Source: Muricea muricata (lineage: Eukaryota > Cnidaria > Anthozoa > Malacalcyonacea > Plexauridae). Taken from it: DNA of 64,000 bases. Below are positions 44,301 through 56,300 of the stretch, one piece after another; the stretch's first letter is position 1; every line of letters begins with the position of its first letter. The DNA lies in NCBI GenBank assembly GCA_963855995.1, contig OY979718.1, positions 59,808,564-59,872,563 of the forward strand. Direction: 5' to 3'. The notes under the pieces were generated by a model that searched no databases, had not been told where the DNA came from, and was given only the letters and a program-made list of their open reading frames with translations. The position numbers and the translations under genes were made by a program.

Positions 44301-47300
44301 GTCAGACTCGCGTCCAGGCCAGGCCTTTGTCAGACATGCATAGGTTTTAGACTCGGTTAGACTCATTGACATAAATACATCTGGACTGCCTGCTCGCAAT
44401 ATTTTCGCTTGAATTTTGCGTTATCAGTTGAAAATCACGAAGGCTGACGAATACTGACGAAAAATGACGAATATGAGAGTGATTGAACATCGCTGGCTCT
44501 TAAATAATACAAAAAATACTGGTCAGCAGTCAACTTCATGAGCAAACACTCTCATATTTCGGCCATCTTTGATAACGCTTTTCAAAGCCGAGCTGGCAGT
44601 CCAGATATATGTATGTCAATGGTTAGACTGTTGCTTACGTTGTATGGCGTGGATTGCGCTTACTAAGAACATGGCGGAAATCTTTCGTCAGCTCGCGTAA
44701 GCAGTCAAAAACTTGTAACAGATATTTGGCGAAGATAGACATCTGGTACAATAGTAATCTGTGATTATATACTGAGTGTCAAAGTCACAGATAAGATATA
44801 TACAGATAGGGAACTCGCACTCAATTACCTCAATTTTTGTGTCCCCACGCTCACGTCATTCCACGCGCCACGCAAATTGCTCTGGCAAGTGTCGTTCGTC
44901 GTGTTTTCAGTCAAAAGCGTAGGGAAAACCCCGTTCGAAAGTACAAAAATAAATATTTTTGCGAAGTTGCTCCACCGATCTTCATTTTGGGATACAAATT
45001 TGAAAGGTAAATAGCAAGTGGTTATTTTTATGTAAAAAGATGTACATTTATGGGCTAAATACGAAGAATAAAATAATATAAACTTTGCACCGCATGGCCA
45101 TATTTTACAATCTCGGTGCTTGTGAAGTTCTGCCACATCACCCAGGAGAATCCCATGTCCATTTCGATAAATTAATGGGCAAAAGTATCACTTTCCTGTC
45201 TTTTAAATTAGTAAGAAAGCATAGGTGTTGATTTTAAAACAATAGCCATTGAATTTGATTGATTCTTTTCGTCGTTTTGAGGAAGACAGGTCAAACCATT
45301 AATAATTAATAGCCCACAATACACATTTGAAAATACCAGTGGCAGTGCAGTGACTGCTTATTGCTCCAGCAGCCATATTTTTACTTTGAAACTTAAGAAC
45401 CTAAAATATACAAATATATTATAATTTTGTATATATAATACTATTTACATGAAATTTAATAATGTATTAATGTTATTAGAGTATATACACTTTCTACTGT
45501 ATATCAATCAATCAGTGTGGTCATAGTCAAAAGCAAGGATAACCCCAATAGTAAGGTGAACTTTGTCTTTGTTTAAAGAGCAACAGTGCCCTCATGCGCC
45601 CTACTTTAGTTTTTACTCTGTCTAACGTCAGATGATTTTCTGCCATTATGTTCTGTAAATCCTTAAACACACTACTGTACATAGACCTATGGTACAGTAC
45701 TTTAGCATTTTACTCTAATTTTTACTGATTTTGCAATAATTTTACTGATTTTGTCATACTGGTGATTTTACTTGTCAAGTGATATGGTATAATAATTTGG
45801 CCACAAATGTTGAACCACGGCATATCCCTGTCAACTTTCTATGAGAAACTCTGATGATTTGACATGAAATCTACTTTGTATGAATAATATATGCTATTTG
45901 AGTTTAACATTTATGACTCGGTATGCAATCTATACATGCAAGATCAGACATAAAATGTATATGTTTAAATTTAGTTAATCTCAAGCAATCTCAATATTTA
46001 TGAAATCAATTTAAAATTTGATGTCTCATTGGAACCAAGTCATAAACATTGAACCTTCATGTATTTTCTACTTTTCTTCTTCTTTGAACATAGCTCCTGG
46101 TTCCCAAACTTCAAAGGCAAGCAAAGGCACTTGTGAAGACAAATTTTGTACATGCAATGCAAGATTACTACATTTAAAAATGTATACTACAGATGCTACT
46201 GTACAGTGTAATTAAGGTTTAAAAATACAAAGTTTGTTTTGATAAATGTTAATTTATTCCACATTTATATAAAAGTGCTTGATATTAATAAATCATTCAA
46301 AAAAATATGTGTTCAATGTCAATGAACTATCAATTATTACATTCTCAATGTATAATATACTCTCACTCTAAAACAGGGAATAGACCCCACATGCTGTCAT
46401 GAAAATTACTAAATAAAAAAGCAGCCAATGATCCAATGTTTACTTTTACAGTTATCTGAATATAAAATTTTAAATACTATGGATAAATACATTGTTCCTT
46501 TCTTTGATAAGAAATTTTCTATTTAAAGGGAAGCCCTATTAAATTGCAAAACTCTTCCTTGGGGGGGGGGGGGGGGTGGGGGGCTGGGCTACTTTTTTCA
46601 AACCTTTGATTAAACCAGCACAGTTTGAAGGCATGTTATATAATCTTGTGTTTACTCCTTGAGCCACTCTGGCAAGGTAAAATTATATAAACATAATACT
46701 ATTGTAGCAACTGCCAGGCAAGTGTTTACACAGAAAAATTTTGAACTTACTCAGTAACAGGGGTGCCAGATTGCATGCATAAATTAGCCAAACTTTTAAC
46801 AATGCTCTTTGTTTTTCATTGTATTTGCCTTTTGTTTTCTTTGTTTTTGTGACAGCACCAATGATGGTAAGAAATCTGGTAACCCAGCTCAGTAGGGTGC
46901 ATAGTAGGTCCCACTCTCAGGGGGTGCAGCATCTCTATTGATGTAAGTAGAGATTATATACTTATGTAAAATTGGTAGGCATTCCAATAATTAACAATTG
47001 GCGAGGTGATTACAAGCCTATATTCACTGAGTGGAAGGCGAAGTGAATATAGGCTTTTCGGCTCAGTGAATATTGGCTTGTAATCACCTTGCCTTCGGCA
47101 ACTAATTGTTTTAGTATAAATTTCCAGGCGGTTACAAATAATAATCAACACAACTCTATAAAAATTCACTTCAAATTTATTACTGTATAAAAAAGACAAA
47201 AAGCTATAGTCACTGACCAGTGACTGTCACTTCAGAAACAGTGGATCTTGACAAATCAGAGTGCAGGAAAATCAATAGTTACCTGGAAATTTATACTAAA

Positions 47301-50300
47301 ATCAAATAGTTTTCCACAATCAAGTGAAAAAATTAACCATAGTTGTATGATCCTGTATCTAATTCACTGTAACTGAAAGAATAATGCAATCTAACAGGAT
47401 TGATTGGCAATCTAGAAAAATAAAATATAAAACAGTTTAGTTTGACACTCATATTTACAGTAACTCTGCATGCTGCATCCCAATCACCATTGACCAATGC
47501 ACTGTTCTAAGCGTAGAGGAATCATATAAGTTAAATAAAGTCTACATGTCTTGCTCCATGGCACCGTTTGTGCATGTTGATGTTCATTTTGTTTTTGCAT
47601 GTCCTTGGTCTATAAAAGTGTTTAAATACCCTTTGATACAACATTGCATTTCACAAAAATATATTGATAATTTCATATATACGAGCTGGTGCAAAAAAAA
47701 CTTACATTTAAGCCAAATTCCAACTCGAGTTCAGAGTACTGAATCGAATCTTCAGATTGCCTGAGAATTCTCACTCCTGCGGGATTTCTTTTCTCATTTT
47801 CGCCGCTAAAAAGGGTATTCGTTGAATTCCTTCTTGCTAAGAACACGCAGTGTGCCATTTATCAGTAAAATTCGTCCAGAAAATAAAGATCGATCGGTTA
47901 TTGCGCCTAAAATCGCCGTTTAATTGCCAAAATTTTGCATTTCCCTATCTTTTTCCTAATAAAAAATGTGCATTACACTTGCCAGAGCATAGCGCATGCG
48001 CATTAAAAGTGGGGACATGATTTCCCGCGAGTTCCCTATCTGTATATATCTTATCTGTGTCAAAGTTCATTTATTCCTGTTTCTTATTGGTTAAGAACGT
48101 ATCACGTGATAGTGGAGAAATTCTACTGTCTCCCTGGCAACGTAGCTAAGCCACAGATAAGAATATACAGATAGGGAACTCGCGGGAAATCATGTCCCCA
48201 CTTTTAATGCGCATGCGCGATGCTCTGGCAAGTGTAATGCACATTTTTTATTAGGAAAAAGATAGGAAAATGCAAAATTTTGGCAATTAAACGGCGATTT
48301 TAGGCGCAATAACCGATCGATCTTTATTTTCTGGACGAATTTTACTGATAAATGGCACACTGCGTGTTCTTAGCAAGAAGGAATTCAACGAATACCCTTT
48401 TTAGCGACGAAAATGAGAAAAGAAATCCTGCAGGAGTGAGAATTCTCAGGCAATCTGAAGATTCGATTCAGTACTCTGAACTCGAGTTAAAATTTGGCTT
48501 AAATGTAAGTTTTTTTTGCACCAGCTCGTATATATGAAATTATCAATATATTTTTGTGAAGTGCAATGTTGTATCAAAGGGTATTTAAACACTTTTATAG
48601 ACCAAGGACATGCAAAAACAAAATGAACATCAACATGCACAAACGGTGCCATGGAGCAAGACATGTAGACTTTATTTAACTTATACGATTCCTCTACGCT
48701 TAGAACAGTGCATTGGTCAATGGTGATTGGGATGCAGCATGCAGAGTTACTGTAAATATGAGTGTTAACCTAAACTGTTTTATATTTTATTTTTCTAGAT
48801 TGCCAATCAATCCTGTTAGACTGCATTATTCTTTCAGTTACAGTGAATTAGATACAGGATCATACAACTATGGTTAATTTTTTCACTTGATTGTGGAAAA
48901 CTATTTGATTTTAGTATAAATTTCCAGGTAACTATTGATTTTCCTGCACTCTGATTTGCCAAGATCCACTGTTTCTGAAGTGATAGTCACTGGTCAGTGA
49001 CTATAGCTTTTTGCTTTTTGTCTTTTTTATACAGTAATAAATTTGAAGTGAATTTTTATAGAGTTGTGTTGATTATTATTTGTAACCGCCTGGAAATTTA
49101 TACTAAAACAATTAGTTGCCGAAGGCGAGGTGATTACAAGCCTATATTCACTAAGCCGAAAAGCCTATATTCACTTCGCCTTCAACTCAGTGAATATAGG
49201 CTTGTAATCACCTTGCCAATTGTTAATTATTGGAATGCCTACCAATTTTACATAAGTATATAATCTCTACTTACATTAATAGAGATGCTGCACCCCCTGA
49301 GAGTGGGACCTACTAGGCACCCTACTGAGCAGGGTTGCCAGATTTCTTGAATAATTAAGCCAAACCATCATTAGTGCTGTCACAAAAACAAAGAAAACAA
49401 AAGGCAAATACAATGAAAAACAAAGAGCATTGTTAAAAGTTTGGCTAATTTATGCATGCAATCTGGCAACCCTGCTACTGAGTAAGTTCAAAATTTTTCT
49501 GTGTAAACACTTGCCTGGCAGTTGCTACAATAGTATTATGTTTATATAATTTTACCTTGCCAGAGTGGCTCAAGGAGTAAACGCAAGATTATATAACATG
49601 CCTTCAAACTGTGCTGGTTTAATCAAAGGTTTGAAAAAAGTAGCCCAGCCCCCCCAAGAAAGAGTTTTGCAATTTAATAGGGCTTCCCTTTAAATAGAAA
49701 ATTTCTTATCAAAGAAAGGAACAATGCATTTATCCATAGTATTTAAAATTTTATATCCAGATAACTGTAAAAGTAAACATTGGATCATTGGCTGCTTTTT
49801 TATTTAGTAATTTTCATGACAGCATGTGGGGTCTATTGCCTGTTTTGGAGTGAGTTTATATTAGACATTGAGAATGTAATAATTGATAGTTCATTGACAT
49901 TGAACACATATTTAGTTTTTTTAATAATTTATTAATATCAAGCACTTTTGTATAAATGTGAAATAAATAAACATTTATCAAAACAAACTTTGTATTTTTA
50001 AACCTTAATTACACTGTACAGTAGCATCTGTAGTATACATTTTTAAATGTAGTAATCTCGCATTGCATGTACAAAATTTGTCTTCAGAAGTGCCTTTGCT
50101 TGCCTTTGAAGTTTGGGAACCAGGAGCTATGTTCAAAGAAAAAAAGTAGAAAATACATGAAGGTTCAATGTTTATGACTAGGTTCCAATGAGACATCAAA
50201 TTTTAAATTGATTTCATAAATATTGAGATTGCTTGAGATCAACTAAATTTAAACATATACATTTTATGTCTGATCTTGCATGTATAGTTTGCATACTGAG

Positions 50301-53300
50301 TCATTGTTCAGGAAAGTTAACATGACGTTTTTGAACGTTGTAGTTATTTAAAATCGCGGGCGCCTTTTTTGTTGTTGTTGGCGCGAAAAACATGTTAGTA
50401 AAAATATAAAGACAAATTTTCTGTTTATTCGTTTAATTTTCGTGCTTTAAGACATTCACGTTGACTGTTCCAGTATTGTCGGGAACAAATGGTCCTTTGG
50501 GAGCCGGATCTTGGCTAGAATTGATTGGTAATTTGGATAATTTAACGGAATTTTCGGCGAAAAATTGATGGCGGACAAATCCAATATGGCGACAAATGTT
50601 AGTGACAATGTCAAATCGGCTAACGAAGATCCAGTGAACGCTGATAAAGACCTACAAGACACTGAAATTAATGACCATGACAACCAATTGACCGAGGGAA
50701 ACAAATCTGAAGCTGCAAGCACAGTAAGTAAAAAGATTTCAACCTTAAAAAACAATAAAAAAGCAGCGAAAAGTAGACTGACTAGAACGAAGAAAACGCT
50801 ACATGATATGCTGCAAAATCGACCAGAGGATGCACCACTGCCAAGTAAAAGTAGTTTACGCATATTATCGACGAAACTGAGTTCGGAAATGAACATTATA
50901 TCTAAGATAATCTGCAGTCTAAGAGAAATCTATGCAACAAGTGAAGAGGACGAGGATAACGTAACAGTCGTTGAGTCGCTAGACAAAGAATTGGACGATA
51001 TCGGGGCGTTAGTGGATTCTCTAACGAGCAGTATAAAGGAGCATATTGAGCAGAGACTCGCACAAGGAGAAAATGAGTCCGTCTCACATTCTCATAAATC
51101 TAATAAGAGTGGTGGGAAGTCAGTTCAAAGTAAAATGTCATCATTGGGAAAAAGCGAGGCGTCCCAATTGCCAGCTATTGTGGAACAAAAACAGTTGGAG
51201 GCTAAAGAGGCAGAAGAGAGATTACTTCAAATGGAGCAAGAACAAAAGGAAAAAGAAAAGGAGCTGCAAAACGTTGCAGGTGAATTACAGCTGACGAAGC
51301 AACGCACAGAGGAAGCCAGAAAAGTGGCAAAATTAAACAAATCTAGAGCGGAACAGGCTGAACGACTACTGGTGGAAAACGATGCGGATACAGTGAAAGA
51401 CTTTCTGGCTGATCATGATCTTGAGAACAAACTGCCGTCGAAAGAGGCTAGTGGACGTCCAATCGGAGCACGTACCTTAGCTCCAATCAAGCTGAAGGGT
51501 GTCGATATCCCCAAATTTTCTGGCGAAGATAAAGCTGACTACGAACCGTGGAAAGCTGCGTTTATGTCCATGGTTGACATCCAAAATATATCGGTCGGTG
51601 AGAAGATGCTCCGGTTACAAGGCAGTCTGTCGGGAAAGGCACTAACAATGATAAAGGACTTGGGATATTCGGAAGCAGCGTACGAGAGAGCTAAGTTCAA
51701 ATTAGAGAAAAAATATGGAGGGGAAAAGCGTCTACAAATCAAGCATCTCACCACCTTGCGCAACTGGCCAAAAGTTCGGTCTCGACATCTAAAAGACGTG
51801 GAAGAATTTCAAGCGCTGCTCGAACGGATTCTAATAACTGTTAAAGACTGTGGCTCTCTGCAAGACCAGAGTCTTAATTTGTCTGCTAAAGAAAAGTTAT
51901 CCGAGGAAGATATTCAGGCCTACAAGTTTTGGTTGTTGGACCACTCTCGCGAAGATTGCTTTGAATCCCTGGTAGAGTGGGTTGAGCTCAAAGCTGAAGT
52001 TATGGAGGAGGCAAGAGAAGAGACCGATAGAGGTCAAAAACCGGACAAGCATGGGGATTCGCACCACGAAAGAAAACGGTTTAGAGGCTTTAATACCAGA
52101 AATCCAACAAAAGGATGCGTTGTAAACACCTGCAAGGAAGACCATCCACCCTGGGTATGTGAGGCGTTTAAGAAACTTTCCGTGAAGAACAGAAAGGAGC
52201 TTATAACGAAGGCAGGTCGTTGTTATCGATGCCTGGCCGCAGGTCACCTCAGCAAAAGTTGTCAAAGAGCCCGGCGATGTGGTGTCGAAGGATGCCAAAG
52301 TAGCAATCACAGCCCTTACCTTCACGAGAGCATCCCTTCCGACCAAGTTGACAGATCCAACCAAACGACCCCGCCACGAGCACCCCCCTTTGTGCCGAGA
52401 CAAAATAGCCTAAACAGCCCCACTGATGACTTCAGTGCTCAACAAAGAACGCATAAAACAAGCAACGTCGACAGTGTGTCAATGGTTCTCCCTGCCTTGA
52501 TCTCCAACGGACGAAAGAGTCTAAAGGTAAACGTGATGTTGGATCCTTGCTCCACGAGTTCGTACATTACCGAAGCGGCAGCAAACGAGTTAGAATTAAA
52601 CGGACAACCGTTAAATTTAACGATTGCTGGAACAGGAGGCACCGAAGTCCAAAAGCAGTCTCGTCGTGTAGAGCTTTCAGTTGTTAATCTCAATGGTCGG
52701 TTCACGGCTCCATTACAGGCATACGTACTTGATGACGTGGCAAACGACACCCCTGCCATCCACTGGTCAAAATTAAAGGAAAGATGGCCGCACCTTCGAG
52801 ATGTTCCCTTTGAAAATGTGTCACGGCGACGCAGAATTGACGCAATGATTGGGAGTGACCATCCGATCTTTCACATGGTTTTAAACGAGATTCCTGGAGC
52901 AGAGCCGAATGATCCAATCGGGCGTTTGACAAATTTAGGATGGGTATGCTTCGGTCCAACATTGGTCGAGAACTTTCGGCGTGATTCGCATTCGTATTTT
53001 TCCCGTACGTATCGTAGTCGAGTAGCCGATCAACGACAACCACCTGATGATGCGATTCGTAAGTTTTGGGAGCTCGACGCCATTGGGATTAAAGAAGAAA
53101 CACGCCCAGCGATGACCGCCGAGGAAAATGCAGCCGTTAAGAAAGTGAGCGAGACCCTAAAGTTCTTAAATGGGCGCTATGAAATTGGAATACCGTGGAA
53201 AGATGAAGAGCCAAATTTTGTCAGCAACTACGAGGCTGCTTTCGCACGACTCGAAAGCCAGGAAAAGTCGCTAAGGAAAAAGGGACCGGAGGTCATGCAA

Positions 53301-56300
53301 GCTTACAACCATATCTTTGAAGAATATGAGAGAAAAGGGTACATACAGGAAGTACGAAAGTACGACGTAAAAGAGCAATGGTTCCTGCCACATTTTCCGG
53401 TATTAAGACCCGAGAAAGAGACGACGAAAGTACGAGCAGTGTTTGATGCGGCCATGGAACATGAAGGCAAAAGTTTGAACAGCGCTATTCGACCAGGGCC
53501 AAAGCTCCAGAGAGAAATAGTTGACGTCCTTATTCGCTTTCGCAAAGCACCCGTCGCCCTCACAGCAGATATCGCAGAGATGTTCCTCCAAGTAAGCCTG
53601 CGAGAACAAGACCGTCCATACCATCGGTTCTTGTGGCGAAACTACGATTCGACGCGACAGCCTAAAGTATACGAATTCCGACGTCTCCTATTTGGTAACA
53701 CGGCGTCACCCTTCTGCGCCCAATACGTGCTTCACACCCATGCACAGACTCATGCTGCAGAGTTTCCAGCAGCAGCAGAAGCGGTAGATGATTCGATGTA
53801 TGTTGACGATCTGCTGGATTCCTGCGAGACAGTCCAAGATGCAATCACCTTGCAGTCAGAATTGTCCGACTTGCTAGCCTCTGGAGGCTTCAGGCTTCGA
53901 AAGTGGGCCTCCAACAATCTAGAAGTTCTCTGCCATATTCCCGAAGAAGACCGTCTTCCCAGTTTGGAAATCAATGAGCAAGAAACACCTTCGACGAAAA
54001 CACTGGGAGTCTCGTGGAACGCTAAGGCGGACATCTTCACATTCTTGGTAAAGCGGCGAGATCCAAACGAAGTACCAACGAAGAGAAATGTCATTAGTAC
54101 CATAGCGGCACTGTACGATCCGTTGCAATTCTTGTCACCGTTTGTTATGAGGGCCAAGGTGTTATTACAAGAGATTTGGACAGCGGGAATAACCTGGGAC
54201 GACGTTCTACCAGATGAACTACGACGAAAATGGGAACAGTGGCTCAGTGAACTTCCTCAGTTATCAAACGTAGCAGTTCCACGTTGCTTGCGTAGAGCTA
54301 ACCCCAACCAGACCCAATTGCATCTTTTCTCTGACGCATCAAACGCTGCTTATGCGGCCGTCGCCTATTTGGTTTGTCAATACCGAGACTATACCATTTC
54401 ATCTTGTCTAATTGCATCGAAGTGTCGCGTGGCCCCGGTGAAAGCCATAACAATACCACGATTAGAGTTGATGGGGGCAATCCTCTCCGCTCGTCTGAGC
54501 CAAACCATCCTGAATGTGTTGACCGTAGACAGGGTTTTTTTCTGGACAGATTCAGAGAACGTTTGGCACTGGGTGCGAAACCAGAGCCGCGAATTTAAAC
54601 CTTTCGTAGCAAATCGTATTGGAGAAATCCAGCGCTTGAGCGACCCCGACCAGTGGCACCATGTCCCAGGTGCGTTGAATCCAGCGGATTTGGCAACGAG
54701 AGGGCTCTCCGCAGGACAGTTGGCGTTAAGTGAATTTTGGATGGAAGGACCAAAATTTCTGAAGGACGGTGAACCTGCTTGGCCGACACCAAAAGACCAA
54801 AAGTTGCCAGTGCCAGAGAGCTTTGAAAGACGAGCCACTACGCAGTCGCACCTGACGCAGGATCATGATTTCCCTAGCATTGACCTGTGCCGTTTCTCCA
54901 GCCTGGAACATCTGTTGCGCGTTACTGGGTGGATAAGACGCTTTATAACCAATTGCAAGACTTTGGAACTCACCGATAGGAATTATAGTAAGACGCTTTC
55001 AATGGCAGAGATCTCGGAGGCAGAGCGACTTTGGATCAGGAAAGTTCAAGCTGAGGCCTTTCCAAAAGGCGTACGAGAAGGCTCGCTAGCTCGACTAAGT
55101 CCAATGAAGGGAAGTGATGGAGTACTGCGCATCGACGGTCGTTTACGGTATGCTGACGAACTGCCCTACAGTACGAGATGTCCCGTCCTGTTGCCCAAAG
55201 ACCACCACTTTACACAACTGATTGTTCTCCACGCCCATAGGACCCTGGGACACGGCTTCGGTACGGAACACACACTCACTCAATTACGCACCAAGTTTTG
55301 GATTCCTCAAGGACGACGTGTTGTGCGAAACGTTGTCGAGCGTTGTCCAGAATGTCGTCGAAGATTCTCCACGAAACCCGCAGGTCAAATGATGGCCCCG
55401 TTGCCGAGGAGTAGATTGAGTTCGATGAGAGCTTTCGAAAAGGTCGGCGTCGATTACGCTGGCCCGTTTAAGACGAAGCAAGGTCGTGGAACCATTCGAG
55501 CGAAGCGCTATCTGTGTCTTTTTACATGTTTAACCACACGGGCAGTCCACCTCGAGATGTCTTACTCGTTGGACACAGATTCTTTCATCAATGCGTTTTA
55601 CCGTATGACATCACGGAGGGGGACGCCTCGGTACGTTATCAGCGACAACGGGACAAATTTCGTGGGAGCCGAGCGAGAGCTAAGAGAACTGGTCGAATCC
55701 CTCAACAAAGAAAAGATAATCCAACAAACTACGAAGTTTCACCCAGTGGAATGGGAGTTTAACCCGCCGATTGCCCCTCACTTTGGAGGTGTCTTCGAGG
55801 CGCTAGTAAAGAGTGCAAAGAAGGCCATCAGGGCTATACTAGGCGACGCTGATGTTTGGGACGAAGAGCTTCACACTGCTATATGCGGGGCAGAGCGGTT
55901 GATGAATTCCAGACCAATTACCTACGTGAGTTCAGACCATAACGATCTGTCTCCACTAACCCCTAACCACTTTCTTGCGGGCCAGTTGGGTGGGCAATTC
56001 GCGCCTGAAGCACTGGATAAAACGGTTTACAACCCAAAGAAGAGATGGCATCGCGTGCAACAACTTCTAAAGATGTTTTGGAAAAGATGGAGGAGAGAGT
56101 TTTTGCCAAGGATCAACTTGCGAAACAAGTGGTTCCACCCAAGACATAACCTGAAAAAAGGAGATGTTGTGATGATGATAGAACCTGACGCAAGCCGAGG
56201 TGATTGGCCACTTGGCCGGGTGACGGAGGTGTACCCAGGAGGAGATGGACTTGTACGAGTAGTAAGAGTAAAGTCGAGGAACAATGAGTATGTAAGACCC

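Larger units (their letters stand above)
44786..48059 (+). mobile_element. 3.27-kb DNA transposon, copy 1 (empty-site copy)
   Basis: The ends are a perfect 33-bp inverted repeat beginning CACAGATAAGATATATACAG and running to GGGAACTCGC. The 7-bp flanks TCAAAGT (44779–44785 and 48060–48066) are identical. Beyond the repeat both ends also share GTCCCCAC and GCTCTGGCAAGTGT. There is no transposase-length frame, so it is non-autonomous or decayed. It contains nested hairpins at about 46984–47110 and 47108–47305, a long G tract near 46561, and the single ATGAC at 45913–45917 where copy 2 carries the BEL insertion. It lies 15 bp from the 611-bp element. Confidence 0.85.

Noticed and set aside
44825-45136. 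103-codon frame in transposon copy 1 (and its identical partner at 57425–57735) as a gene
   Set aside because: The identity follows from the near-identity of the two transposon copies. The frame reaches into the terminal region, has no recognised motif and no splice context that makes it a protein gene.
50456-50896. 146-codon - strand frame, and other - strand frames across 50456–56306
   Set aside because: They are shadows of the BEL gag-pol coding frame and its leader.
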